Assembly: GCF_021590045.1 (NCBI RefSeq)
Contig: NZ_CP062221.1
Location: forward strand, 744,001 to 808,000
DNA from: Cellulomonas palmilytica
GTDB taxonomy: Bacteria > Actinomycetota > Actinomycetes > Actinomycetales > Cellulomonadaceae
Length of the DNA stretch: 64,000 nucleotides
Direction of reading: 5' to 3'
The notes beneath the pieces were generated by a model that was not told the origin of the DNA, did not search any database, and saw only the letters and a list, made by a program, of their open reading frames with translations. Both the position numbers and the translations under genes were made by a program. Positions 46,064-54,633 of this stretch are shown here, in pieces. Within the stretch, counting starts at the first letter, position 1, and every line of letters begins with the position of its first letter.

Positions 46064-47326
46064 GTGGCCGTACCCACCACCATCGAGTCCGAGGTCCGCA
46101 GCTACAGCCGGAGCTGGCCCGTCGTCTTCACGCACGGACGCGGCAGCCGGCTGTACGACGAGGACGACCGCGCCTACCTGGACTTCTTCGCCGGAGCGAG
46201 CGCGCTCAACTACGGGCACAACCACCCGGTGCTCAAGCAGGAGCTCCTGCGCTACGTCGAGCGCGACGGCGTCACCCACAGCCTCGACATGTTCACGGGC
46301 GCGCGCACCGCGTTCCTCCACGAGCTCGACGCGCGGGTGCTGCAGCCCCGCGGCCTCGACTACAAGGTCCAGTTCCCCGGCCCGACCGGCACCAACAGCG
46401 TCGAGGCGGCGCTCAAGCTCGCGCGCAAGGTCACGGGCCGTCAGACGGTCGTCGCGTTCACGGGCGCGTTCCACGGCATGTCGCTCGGCTCGCTCGCGGT
46501 GACGGGCAACGCGAGCAAGCGTGCCGGCGCCGGCGTGCCGCTCGGGCTGACGTGGCGTCTCCCGTACGACGGGTTCGGCGGCGGCAAGGTCTGCGGGCTG
46601 ACGCTGCTGGAGTCGATGCTCGACGACAGCAGCAGCGGCATGGACCTGCCGGCGGCCGTGATCGTCGAGACCGTGCAGGGCGAGGGCGGCGTCAACCCGG
46701 CGCGGCTGACGTGGCTCGCGGACCTCGCCGACGTGTGCGCGCGGCGCGGCATCCTGCTCGTCCTCGACGACATCCAGATGGGCTGCGGCCGGACCGGACC
46801 GTTCTTCAGCTTCGAGGCCGCGGGGATCGTGCCGGACATCGTCTGCCTGTCGAAGTCGATCAGCGGCTACGGTCTGCCGATGGCCCTCACGCTCTTCCGC
46901 TCGGAGCTCGACGTGTGGAGCCCGGGCGAGCACAACGGCACGTTCCGCGGGAACAACCCCGCGTTCGTGACCGCGACGGCCGCGCTGCGCGAGTTCTGGT
47001 CCGACGACTCGCTGGAGAAGCAGACGATGGTCCGCGAGCTGCTGCTGCGCGAGCACCTCGGCGAGCTCGCGCACGAGCACGAGGAGCACGTGACGCAGGC
47101 GCGCGGGCGCGGCCTGGTGTGGGGTCTGGCGTTCCGCGACCCGCGCCTCGCGCGCCGCACCGCCGACGAGGCGTTCGCCCGCGGGCTGCTGGTGGAGACC
47201 GCCGGGTCGTGCGACGAGGTGGTGAAGCTCCTGCCCGCGCTGACGACGACGGACGACGAGCTCACCGAGGGGCTCGACATCCTGCGCGCGTCGGTGGCGA
47301 CGGCCGTCCGGGGTCGTGCCGGGTAG
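46064..47326 (+). CDS. Diaminobutyrate-2-oxoglutarate aminotransferase (EctB-like)
   Basis: This 420-aa class III PLP aminotransferase has KVQFPGPTGTNSVEAALKLA, GAFHGMSLGSLAVTGN, VIVETVQGEGGVNPA, LVLDDIQMGCGRTGPFFSFE (Asp235) and the PLP Lys264 in CLSKSISGYGLP. The GPTGTN and DDIQMGCGRTG motifs are those of EctB/DABA aminotransferases. No ectA or ectC is nearby, so it probably supplies L-2,4-diaminobutyrate as a building block rather than ectoine. GAGGGAG lies 6 nt before the GTG. Confidence 0.92.
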   Translation: MAVPTTIESEVRSYSRSWPVVFTHGRGSRLYDEDDRAYLDFFAGASALNYGHNHPVLKQELLRYVERDGVTHSLDMFTGARTAFLHELDARVLQPRGLDYKVQFPGPTGTNSVEAALKLARKVTGRQTVVAFTGAFHGMSLGSLAVTGNASKRAGAGVPLGLTWRLPYDGFGGGKVCGLTLLESMLDDSSSGMDLPAAVIVETVQGEGGVNPARLTWLADLADVCARRGILLVLDDIQMGCGRTGPFFSFEAAGIVPDIVCLSKSISGYGLPMALTLFRSELDVWSPGEHNGTFRGNNPAFVTATAALREFWSDDSLEKQTMVRELLLREHLGELAHEHEEHVTQARGRGLVWGLAFRDPRLARRTADEAFARGLLVETAGSCDEVVKLLPALTTTDDELTEGLDILRASVATAVRGRAG

Positions 47327-48302
47327 GGCGACGACGAGCGCGGCGGGCGTCAGGGTCGGCGTCGCGTGCGGCGTCGGCGCGAACCTCGTCTGGGGCCTGG
47401 CGTTCCTGGTGCCCGTCGTGCTGCCCGACGCGCCGACGACCGCGCTCGCGCTCGGCCGGTACCTGGCGTTCGGCGCGCTCTCGGCGGTCCTGCTCGCGGC
47501 GACGTGGCGTCGGGCGCTCGTGGGCGTGGGCCCGCAGGCGTGGCGCACCGCGATGCTGTTCGCGGTGACCGGGCACCTGGGCTACTACGCGCTCCTGGTC
47601 CAGGGCATCCGGTGGGCGGGTGCGCCGATCGCGACCGTGATCATCGGGCTGCTACCGGTGTCGGTGGCGGTCACGGGCAACTGGCTGCGCCGCGAGTACC
47701 CGTTCGCCCGGCTGGTCCCGCCGCTCGCGCTGATCGTCTGCGGGCTCGCGCTCGTGTACGCCGTCGAGCTGGACTGGCAGAGCGCGGTGGCCGGGAGGTC
47801 GCGGGGCGAGTGGGCGCTCGGCATCGCGGCCGCCCTCGGGGCGCTCGTCCTGTGGACGTCGTACGCGGTGCGCAACGCGCACTTCCTGCGCGCCAACCCG
47901 CAGATCGCCTCGACCACGTGGTCGACGCTCATGGGTGTGGGCACGCTCGTGCTGTCGCTCGCCGCGCTTCCGGTCGTGGCGCTCACCGGCGGCCTGCGGG
48001 TGGACGGGCCGGGTGACGGTCCGGCCGGGGTCGTGCCCGTCGTCGTCGCGAGCGTCGTGCTGGGCGTCGTCGTGTCGTGGCTCGGGACGGTGCTGTGGAG
48101 CCGGTCGTCCGCGCTCACGCCCATCTCGGTCGCGGGCCAGCTCGCGGTGGTCCAGGTGTGCGCCGGGCTGGCGTACGTGTTCGTGTGGGAGGGCCGGGTG
48201 CCGCCCGCGCTCGAGCTCGCGGGGTTCGTGCTCGTCGTCGCGGGCGTGCTCACCGCCATCCGCCGCGCGCGGCGTGCGCCGGTGGCGGTGGCGACGCGCT
48301 GA
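47316..48302 (+). CDS. EamA-family transporter
   Basis: This 328-aa protein has ten hydrophobic helices in two EamA repeats (ANLVWGLAFLVPVVLPDAPT; LGYYALLVQGIRWAGAPIAT; second half ALVLWTSYAVRNAHFLRANP, APPALELAGFVLVVAGVLT-like end). EamA proteins export amino acids and small metabolites. It overlaps the aminotransferase gene by 11 nt, so it is the last intact gene of the biosynthetic operon and may export the product. Confidence 0.87.
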   Translation: MPGRATTSAAGVRVGVACGVGANLVWGLAFLVPVVLPDAPTTALALGRYLAFGALSAVLLAATWRRALVGVGPQAWRTAMLFAVTGHLGYYALLVQGIRWAGAPIATVIIGLLPVSVAVTGNWLRREYPFARLVPPLALIVCGLALVYAVELDWQSAVAGRSRGEWALGIAAALGALVLWTSYAVRNAHFLRANPQIASTTWSTLMGVGTLVLSLAALPVVALTGGLRVDGPGDGPAGVVPVVVASVVLGVVVSWLGTVLWSRSSALTPISVAGQLAVVQVCAGLAYVFVWEGRVPPALELAGFVLVVAGVLTAIRRARRAPVAVATR

Positions 48303-48366
48303 CCGGCCGCCGCGCTCCGTGCGCGGACCCCTACCCGGCCGGCGCCGCGCGGAGGACAGTGGGTGC

Positions 48367-49052
48367 ATGTGCGCGTTCGACGACGGCACGGTGCTGGGCC
48401 GCGTGACGCTCGTGCTGACGACGGTGGCGGACGCGGGCTGCCTCTCGCAGGCCGAGCTCGCGCGCCGCACCGCGCTCCCGAAGCCCACCCGGACCGCGCG
48501 GCGGCGGTCCCGCACGTGGCCGAGCTCCACGAGCGCACGAGGGAGATCGCGTTCCTCCTGCGGGTCGAGCCGGACCTGTCGCTCGTCACGACGTACGTGG
48601 CGTACGGCCAGGAGCGGGTCGAGGCGCTCCAGCGCCAGGGCGGGTTCCCGCGGCGCACCGGCCTGACGAGCGGCGTGCTGCTGACGGCTGCGGGTCGGGC
48701 GGCGTACGCCAGGCGTCCCGAGGTGGTCGACTCGCTCCTGCGAGCCGGCATCCGGCGCCGCACGCGCTACTCCCCGGCGAGCTCCCGGGTGCTCGCCTCG
48801 GCGCTCGCCGCCGCACGCGAGGGGACGTCCGTCGAGCGCGACGAGCACACGCTCGGCTGGTCGTGCATCGCGGCGGGCGTGCGGGACGCGCTGGGCCGGG
48901 TCGTCGAGGTCGTGGGCGTGCTCGGCCCGTCGGGGGGCTGGCGGCCGGACGCGCTCGGCGTGCCGCTGCGCCGCGCGAGCGAGCAGCTCGCGGCGAGCCT
49001 CCCGCCACCGAGCGGTTCGCTCAGTGAACCGGCACCCGTGACGGGTCCGTAG
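48367..49052 (+). pseudogene. IclR-family regulator, frameshifted with internal deletion
   Basis: From ATG 48367 one frame gives the start of an IclR winged helix (TLVLTTVADAGCLSQAELAR, RTALPKPT). The frame then changes at about 48490-48500. The rest continues in another frame from AAVPHVAELHERTREIAFLL to the end, with the IclR effector domain (VTTYVAYGQERVEALQRQGG, SGVLLTAAGRAAYA, LGWSCIAAGVRDALGRVVEV). About 35 residues of the DNA-binding domain and wing are missing. The protein cannot be a normal IclR regulator. It directly follows the biosynthetic operon. Confidence 0.75.
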
Positions 49053-49108
49053 CCCGAGGACCACGCTGGGACGCACGTTCGGCGACCACAGGATGGGGTG
49101 CATCGGTC

Positions 49109-50032
49109 ATGCGTCGTCTGGGTGTCATCGGAGTTCTCGTCGTGCTCCTCCTGGCGCCCACGGGCGCCGGGTCCGCCGCCGCGACCGGCCACGTCAGGAA
49201 CGGGCTGATCGCGTTCCAGTCCCAGGCCGAGGACGGCACCACGCAGGTCTTCACGGTGCGCAGCGACGGGCACGGTCTGCGCCAGGTCACGCACGGGTCC
49301 GCGCCCGCCACCGCGCCCGACTGGTCGCCCGACGGCCGGTGGATCGCCTACGCGTCCGACGAGTGCACGATCGCTCTGGTCCGCGCGGACGGCAGTCGGC
49401 AGCGCACCCTCGCGTCGCAGACACCCGACGGCTGCGAGACCGACCCGGCCTTCACGCCCGACGGTCGCCACCTGGTCTTCGAACGCTACGACGCCACGAC
49501 GGGCGACGACGCGATCTGGGTCATGGACCTGCGGGGCGGCGACCGGCGCCGCATCGCCACCGGACCCGAGGGCGCGGCGACGCCCGAGGTCTCCCCGGAC
49601 GGCCGCACGCTCAGCTTCCTGTCCTGGCTCCCGGACGGACGCACCGCGGTCTTCGCGGCCCCGATGCACGGCGGCGGCCACGTCCGGCAGGTCACGCCGG
49701 CCCTGTTCGGGATCTCGTACAAGCACGGCTGGTCGCCGGACGGGAGGCGCATCGTGACGAGCGACAACGCCGACGACCCCACCCAGCCGGCGAACGTCGT
49801 CACGATCCGTGCGGACGGCAGCGACCTGCGCTACCTGACGCACCTGACGTCGGCCGACGAGCGCGCGGTCGCCGGTGGGTACTCGCCCGACGGGAAATGG
49901 GTGGTCTACCGGTACGAGCGCGGCGGCGGGTACGCCCTGATGGTGGTGCGGCCCGACGGCCACGGTGCGCACGCGCTGCCGCTGACGTCCCTGCGCCCCG
50001 GCTTCATCGACTGGGGTCCCGCCGCCCGCTGA
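49109..50032 (+). CDS. Secreted TolB/PD40-type beta-propeller protein
   Basis: This 307-aa precursor has signal peptide MRRLGVIGVLVVLLLAPTGA and PD40 blades: ATAPDWSPDGRWIAYASDEC, CETDPAFTPDGRHLVFERYD, ATPEVSPDGRTLSFLSWLPD, KHGWSPDGRRIVTSDN and VAGGYSPDGKWVVYRYERGG. The repeated W/YSPDGR-x-IxY unit defines the family, a protein-interaction propeller. It stands alone between the IclR remnant and the WXG100 operon. Function is unknown. Confidence 0.85.
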   Translation: MRRLGVIGVLVVLLLAPTGAGSAAATGHVRNGLIAFQSQAEDGTTQVFTVRSDGHGLRQVTHGSAPATAPDWSPDGRWIAYASDECTIALVRADGSRQRTLASQTPDGCETDPAFTPDGRHLVFERYDATTGDDAIWVMDLRGGDRRRIATGPEGAATPEVSPDGRTLSFLSWLPDGRTAVFAAPMHGGGHVRQVTPALFGISYKHGWSPDGRRIVTSDNADDPTQPANVVTIRADGSDLRYLTHLTSADERAVAGGYSPDGKWVVYRYERGGGYALMVVRPDGHGAHALPLTSLRPGFIDWGPAAR

Positions 50033-50134
50033 CGCGCGTCCAGCGGCTCGCGCGCGGCGTGCGGCTCGTCCCGGGTTGTTAGGGTGCGTCCCACACGTCG
50101 CCGCCGGTCCGGCGACGCGAGGGGAGGGTGGGCC

Positions 50135-50464
50135 ATGACGTTCCGGGTCGACGAGTCGAAGCTCGACGCCGCCGCGCAGGCGCTGACGGACCTCGCGGGG
50201 GACACGAGCACCGCGCGCACGTACGCGCGGTCGCACGTCGAGCTCAAGGGCGGGCTCGGGGACTCCGGGATCTTCGTGACCGCGATCGGCGTGCTCGACG
50301 ACGTGCGGGCCGCGGTCGAGGCCGAGCTCTCCCGGCTCCGGGAGCTCACGGAGGCGTCCGCGCGCGAGCTGCGGCTCACGGCGCAGACGTACCGCCGGAC
50401 CGACGACGCGACGGACGCGCGCCTGGACGCTCTGCAGGCGCGGACGCCGGGCGGGGTGCGATGA
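50135..50464 (+). CDS. WXG100/ESX-like small helical protein
   Basis: This 109-aa, entirely helical protein (DESKLDAAAQALTDLAGDTS; VELKGGLGDSGIFVTAIGVL; AELSRLRELTEASARELRLT, AQTYRRTDD) has the N- and C-terminal helices and the YRRTDD end of type VII secretion-associated proteins. The usual WXG turn is absent. A GGGGAGGG SD precedes the ATG. It is coupled (ATGA) to a longer WXG-type protein. No T7SS ATPase is in the window. Confidence 0.65.
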   Translation: MTFRVDESKLDAAAQALTDLAGDTSTARTYARSHVELKGGLGDSGIFVTAIGVLDDVRAAVEAELSRLRELTEASARELRLTAQTYRRTDDATDARLDALQARTPGGVR

Positions 50465-51177
50465 CGTCGGCCGCGGACGCGCTCGTCTCGCCGGTCCCCT
50501 CGGCGCCCATCCCGGACTTCGTCGACCTGGCGCTGCACTTCCCGGACCTCATCAGCCCGAGCTACTGGCTGATGTGGGTGATCGAGCAGGTGAGCGGCAC
50601 CAACCCGCTCGAGTGGGTGACCGAGCACTTCGCGGGCGACTGGGAGGCGATGTCCCGCGCGGCGTCCGCGCTCGAGCACCTGGCGACGTTCCACCAGCAG
50701 TACGCGACCGAGCTCGCCGAGGCGCGTGCGACGTTCCGCGAGGGCTGGGACGGCAACGCGGCCGCGGCGGCGTCGCGGTACTTCACCGAGCTCGAGACGG
50801 CCGTGCGCGACCAGGAGAAGCCGCTGACGTCGATCGCGCACGAGGTCGACGTGGTCGCGCAGGGCATGAAGTCGACGCAGGCGATGCTCGTCGGGCTCCT
50901 GCAGGCGCTGCTGGACTACGCGATCGCGGCGGCGATCAGCGCGGCGGCGGCCGCGGCCTCGTCGTGGACGGTGGTCGGCGGGATCCTCGGCGGCGGCGCG
51001 ACCGCGTTCTCGATCACGCAGGCCGTGCGCACGTGGCTCAAGGTCATCGAGGTGCACGGGTACGCGATCACGGCGGTCGACGGGGTCGTCGGCGTGACCG
51101 CGGGCTACCTGGGCTCGATCCACGGATTCAGCACGCACCCGCTGCCCGCGGGTGCCTACGACAACCCGGCGGTGTGA
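50461..51177 (+). CDS. WXG100-type protein with C-terminal membrane-like helices
   Basis: This 238-aa protein has a helical hairpin with a W-x-G turn, EARATFREGWDGNAAAAASR, preceded by SRAASALEHLATFHQQYATE, and an Ala/Gly-rich hydrophobic segment (about 158-195, YAIAAAISAAAAAASSWTVV, GGILGGGATAF). It resembles long actinobacterial ESX substrates. It overlaps the upstream ESX-like gene by 4 nt and shares one base with the downstream ORF. Secretion by a T7SS encoded elsewhere is an inference. Confidence 0.7.
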   Translation: MTSAADALVSPVPSAPIPDFVDLALHFPDLISPSYWLMWVIEQVSGTNPLEWVTEHFAGDWEAMSRAASALEHLATFHQQYATELAEARATFREGWDGNAAAAASRYFTELETAVRDQEKPLTSIAHEVDVVAQGMKSTQAMLVGLLQALLDYAIAAAISAAAAAASSWTVVGGILGGGATAFSITQAVRTWLKVIEVHGYAITAVDGVVGVTAGYLGSIHGFSTHPLPAGAYDNPAV

Positions 51178-51518
51178 TGAGCGAGCAGGACGAGCAGCAG
51201 CCCCTCCTCAGCGTCACGGCGGCCGACGCGGGAGCGGACCGGGTGCTGCGCCGCCAGGTCGCGGCGTTGCGGGACCAGGCCGCGGGCACCCCGCTCGGGG
51301 ACATGCTCGACGACGTGCTCGCCGGGCGCCGGACGCTGCGCGACGTGGCGCGCACGCCGGAGTTCGACGAGGTCGTGGCGCCCGCGGCGCGGGTCGCGAC
51401 CGAGCAGTGGGCGGCGCTGACCCCGCAGGAGCGTGACGCGCTCGTCGCGCAGGGGCGCGAGCAGGTCGCCCGCGCGCGCGAGGAGGTCTACCGGGAGCGG
51501 TACGGCGACGGGACCTGA
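51177..51518 (+). CDS. Small acidic helical protein of the WXG operon
   Basis: This 113-aa protein (MSEQDEQQPLLSVTAADAGA; GDMLDDVLAGRRTLRDVART; ALTPQERDALVAQGREQVAR) has no signal or membrane segment. It is predicted mostly helical and is the third cistron of the operon (TGATG overlap). A chaperone-like or regulatory role for the upstream ESX-like proteins is possible. No family was recognised. Confidence 0.7.
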   Translation: MSEQDEQQPLLSVTAADAGADRVLRRQVAALRDQAAGTPLGDMLDDVLAGRRTLRDVARTPEFDEVVAPAARVATEQWAALTPQERDALVAQGREQVARAREEVYRERYGDGT

Positions 51519-51552
51519 CGTCCGGGCCCCGGGGACGGCCTCGGGAGACGCC

Positions 51553-51861
51553 TCAGGAGATCGGCGCCTGCGAGAACAGCACCCCGGCGCCTGCCACGAG
51601 CGCGACGACGAGCAGCGCGAGGCCGGCCGAGGGCAGGTACGCGGACGCGGGCACGCCCGGCTGCAGCGGCGCGAGCATGCGCCCGGGCAGGAGCACGGCC
51701 ACGACGGCCGCGACGACGACGAGCGCGAGGGCCAGGCCGAGCTGCCAGCTCGGGTAGGTGAGCAGGGCGACGGTCACGCCCAGCACGAGCAGGCCCATGA
51801 CGATCGCGGTCGCGGTGCGGACGAGTCGGATCTGTCCGTCGGAGAGGAGCTTCTCGGGCAC
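51553..51861 (-). CDS. Small membrane protein of unknown function
   Basis: This 102-aa protein (VPEKLLSDGQIRLVRTATAI) has three or four hydrophobic helices (IVMGLLVLGVTVALLTYPSW; LALALVVVAAVVAVLLPG; AGLALLVVALVAGAGVLF). TACAGT lies 6 nt before the GTG and no SD is present, so it is probably translated from a leaderless mRNA. It is divergent from the LacI gene. No family was recognised. Confidence 0.75.
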   Translation of the reverse strand: MPEKLLSDGQIRLVRTATAIVMGLLVLGVTVALLTYPSWQLGLALALVVVAAVVAVLLPGRMLAPLQPGVPASAYLPSAGLALLVVALVAGAGVLFSQAPIS

Positions 51862-52066
51862 GCGAGCACTGTACAGACGCGGTGCGCGCACGGACGCCAG
51901 GGGCGCTCGACCTCGTCGGGTGCGCGGCGGTCCGGGGCGCGGAGCGGGGCGAGCTCTCGACATCGCAGACGGGACCCGGGGCCCGAGGTGTCCCGACTCG
52001 GGTAGATTGCCGCTGCCCGCGCCTGTGTGCGCGGGAACCCCCGGCGGCGACGCGAAGGAGTGGGCT

Positions 52067-53137
52067 GTGGCGACGATGGCGGACGTCGCGCGGCGCGCGG
52101 GCGTCTCCGCGAAGACGGTCTCCAACGTCCTGAGCGGCTACCCGTACATCCGCGAGTCGACGCGGGCGCGCGTGCTGGCCGCGGTCGACGACCTGGGCTA
52201 CGAGATCAACGTGACCGCGCGCATCCTCCGCTCGGGCCGCAGCGGGCTCATCGGCCTGGCGGTCCCGGAGCTGGGCCAGCCGTACTTCGGTGAGCTGGCC
52301 GACGAGATCCTCGCGGCGGCGCGGCGGCATGACCTGCACGTGCTGATCCAGCCGACGGGCTTCACGCGCGAGGGCGAGCTCGACGCGCTGCGCGAGCCGC
52401 GGCGCCGGCTGGTCGACGGCCTGGTGTTCAGCCCGGCGGCGCTGGACCAGTCCGACGCGCACCTGCTCGAGGACCTCGACTACCCGCTGGTGCTGCTGGG
52501 TGAGCAGATCTTCTCCCCGCACGTGGACCACGTGACGATGCACAACGTCGAGGGCGCGCGCGCCGCGGCGGAGCTGCTGCTCGACGCGGGGCGTCGGAGC
52601 ATCGCGGCGATCGGCATGCTGCACGCCCCGACGGCCGGCTCGGCGACGCTGCGCTTCCAGGGCTACCGGGAGGCTCTGGCGGCGCGCGGGATCGGGGTCG
52701 ACGAGCGGTTGCTCGGCTGGGCGGACGACGGCTGGCACCGCGCGAACGGTGCGCGCGCGATGGCGGCGGTGCTCGACTCGGGGGTCGAGGTCGACGGCGT
52801 GGTGGCGTTCAACGACGCGCTCGCGGTGGGTGCGATGTTCGAGCTGCAGGTCCGGGGCCTCGCGATCCCGTGCGACGTGGCGGTCGTCGGGTTCGACGAC
52901 ATCGAGGACGCCCGGTACTCCACCCCGGCGCTGACGACGGTCGACCCGGGCCGTCGGGAGATCGCCCAGGTGGCGGTCGACCTGCTGCGCGCCCGGCTCG
53001 ACGAGGCGCCGGGCGCGACGCGTCGACCCCCCGTGCTGCACGTCGCGGACCTGCGGCTCGTCGAGCGCGAGAGCACGCCCGCACGGGTCGCGGCGGGCGC
53101 GCGTCCGGGTCGTGCCCGGACCGTTAGGGAACCGTAG
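52067..53137 (+). CDS. LacI-family transcriptional regulator
   Basis: This 356-aa repressor has the LacI HTH TMADVARRAGVSAKTVSNVL, SGYPYIRESTRARV and hinge helix, then a periplasmic-binding-protein-like effector domain (SGLIGLAVPELGQPYFGELA, DGLVFSPAALDQSDAHLLED, DGVVAFNDALAVGAMFELQV, CDVAVVGFDDIEDARYSTPA). GAAGGAG lies 7 nt before GTG 52067; ATG 52076 is an in-frame alternative. It lies immediately upstream of a carbohydrate ABC importer whose promoter carries TTCACCGGTGTA, the probable operator. Xylo-oligosaccharide response is inferred from the GH10 gene in the locus. Confidence 0.93.
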   Translation: MATMADVARRAGVSAKTVSNVLSGYPYIRESTRARVLAAVDDLGYEINVTARILRSGRSGLIGLAVPELGQPYFGELADEILAAARRHDLHVLIQPTGFTREGELDALREPRRRLVDGLVFSPAALDQSDAHLLEDLDYPLVLLGEQIFSPHVDHVTMHNVEGARAAAELLLDAGRRSIAAIGMLHAPTAGSATLRFQGYREALAARGIGVDERLLGWADDGWHRANGARAMAAVLDSGVEVDGVVAFNDALAVGAMFELQVRGLAIPCDVAVVGFDDIEDARYSTPALTTVDPGRREIAQVAVDLLRARLDEAPGATRRPPVLHVADLRLVERESTPARVAAGARPGRARTVREP

Positions 53138-53147
53138 CCTGACGGGA

Positions 53148-53205
53148 TTGACACCTCTCGTCCGGATTGCCACGGTGATTGCGGACATCGTCTTTCACCG
53201 GTGTA
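53148..53205 (+). promoter_or_regulatory. Promoter and operator of the sugar ABC operon
   Basis: TTGACA (53148-53153), a 17-bp spacer and CACGGT (53171-53176) form the promoter. TTCACCGGTGTA (53194-53205) lies about 10 nt after the expected start, so a bound repressor would block transcription. The same operator word occurs at 5795-5806, 58003-58014 and, with one change, 58127-58138. Confidence 0.65.
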
Positions 53206-53315
53206 GACGCAACTTTCTGCACGGTGGGGACGTGTGCGGTCGACCGCGCGGTCCGCGCAGCGTCGCCCGGCGACGCGGCTGCGATCTCTCGAGGACGAGT
53301 AGGAAGGCAGCAGGG

Positions 53316-54617
53316 ATGAAGACACGGACGATGCTCGCGGCAGGGACCGCGATGCTCCTGACCCTGGCGGGGCTCACGGCCTGCAGCAGCGACGACGACG
53401 GTGGCTCGGACGGCGCGACCGACGAGAAGGTCGAGATGACCTTCTGGCACAACGCCTCCACCGGCGCCGGGAAGGCGTTCTGGGACGACACCGTCGCGGC
53501 GTTCATGGCGGACAACCCGAACGTCACGATCAAGGTCCAGTCGATCCAGAACGAGGACCTGGACGGCAAGCTGCAGACCGCTCTGAACTCGGGTGACGCG
53601 CCGGACATCTTCCTGCAGCGCGGCGGCGGCAAGATGGCGGCGATGGTCCGGGCCAACCAGCTCCTGGACATCACCGACCTGATCTCCGACGAGACCAAGG
53701 AGCTGATCCCCGAGGGCTCGTTCAAGGCCAACGAGCTCGAGGGCAAGACGTACGCGATGCCGATCGCGGTGCTGCCCGGCGGCATCTGGTACTCGAAGGA
53801 CCTGTTCGAGGCCGCGGGGATCACGTCCACGCCGACGACGATCGACGAGCTGGACGACGCGGTCACCAAGCTCAAGGGCACGGGCGTCGCCCCGATCGCC
53901 CTGGGCGCCAAGGACGCGTGGCCGGCCGCGCACTGGTACTACTTCTTCGCGCTGCGCGCGTGCAGCCCCGAGACGCTCGAGGCGACCGCGAGCTCGATGG
54001 AGTTCACCGACCCGTGCTGGCTCGACGCGGCCGAGAACCTCGAGGCGTTCGCCGCGACCGAGCCGTTCAACCAGGGCTTCCTCACGACCTCCGCGCAGCA
54101 GGGCGCGGGCTCGTCGGCCGGCCTCCTGGCCAACCACAAGGCCGCGATGGAGCTCATGGGCGCATGGAACCCGGGCGTCATCGGCTCCCTCACGCCCGAC
54201 GAGAAGCCGCTGCCGGACCTCGACTGGTTCGCGTTCCCGGAGGTCCCCGGCGGCGAGGGCGAGCCCGGCTCGATCCTCGGTGGTGTCGACGGGTACTCGT
54301 GCTCGGCCCAGGCGCCGAAGGAGGCGTGCGCCGCGTTCCTGAACTACATCGCGCGCACCGACGTGCAGGAGGCCTACTACAAGGCCTTCAACGCGCCCAC
54401 GGTGAACACGGAGTCGCAGAAGGTCATCACCGAGCCGTACCTCAAGAGCGTGCTCGACGCCTACAACGCCGCACCGTTCGTGTCGCAGTGGCTCGACACG
54501 GTCTACGGCCAGAACGTCGGCAACGCGCTCAACGTCGCGATCGTCGACCTGCTCGCGGGCAAGCGTGACGCCGCGGGCGTGGTGCAGGCGGTCAACGACG
54601 CGGCCGCGAAGGCGTGA
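53316..54617 (+). CDS. Carbohydrate ABC transporter substrate-binding lipoprotein
   Basis: This 433-aa family 1 solute-binding protein has a lipobox (TLAGLTAC, Cys at about 23), EMTFWHNASTGAGKAFWDDT, VAAFMADNPNVTIKVQSIQN, SGDAPDIFLQRGGGKMAAMV, KTYAMPIAVLPGGIWYSKDL and the late AFLNYIARTDVQEAYYKAFN segment. It captures sugars, most likely xylo-oligosaccharides given the neighbouring xylanase and operators. AGGAAGG precedes the ATG. The two permeases follow; no ATPase gene is present, so a shared MsiK-type ATPase is expected elsewhere. Confidence 0.93.
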   Translation: MKTRTMLAAGTAMLLTLAGLTACSSDDDGGSDGATDEKVEMTFWHNASTGAGKAFWDDTVAAFMADNPNVTIKVQSIQNEDLDGKLQTALNSGDAPDIFLQRGGGKMAAMVRANQLLDITDLISDETKELIPEGSFKANELEGKTYAMPIAVLPGGIWYSKDLFEAAGITSTPTTIDELDDAVTKLKGTGVAPIALGAKDAWPAAHWYYFFALRACSPETLEATASSMEFTDPCWLDAAENLEAFAATEPFNQGFLTTSAQQGAGSSAGLLANHKAAMELMGAWNPGVIGSLTPDEKPLPDLDWFAFPEVPGGEGEPGSILGGVDGYSCSAQAPKEACAAFLNYIARTDVQEAYYKAFNAPTVNTESQKVITEPYLKSVLDAYNAAPFVSQWLDTVYGQNVGNALNVAIVDLLAGKRDAAGVVQAVNDAAAKA

Positions 54618-54633
54618 CGGGGCAGCCGCACCG

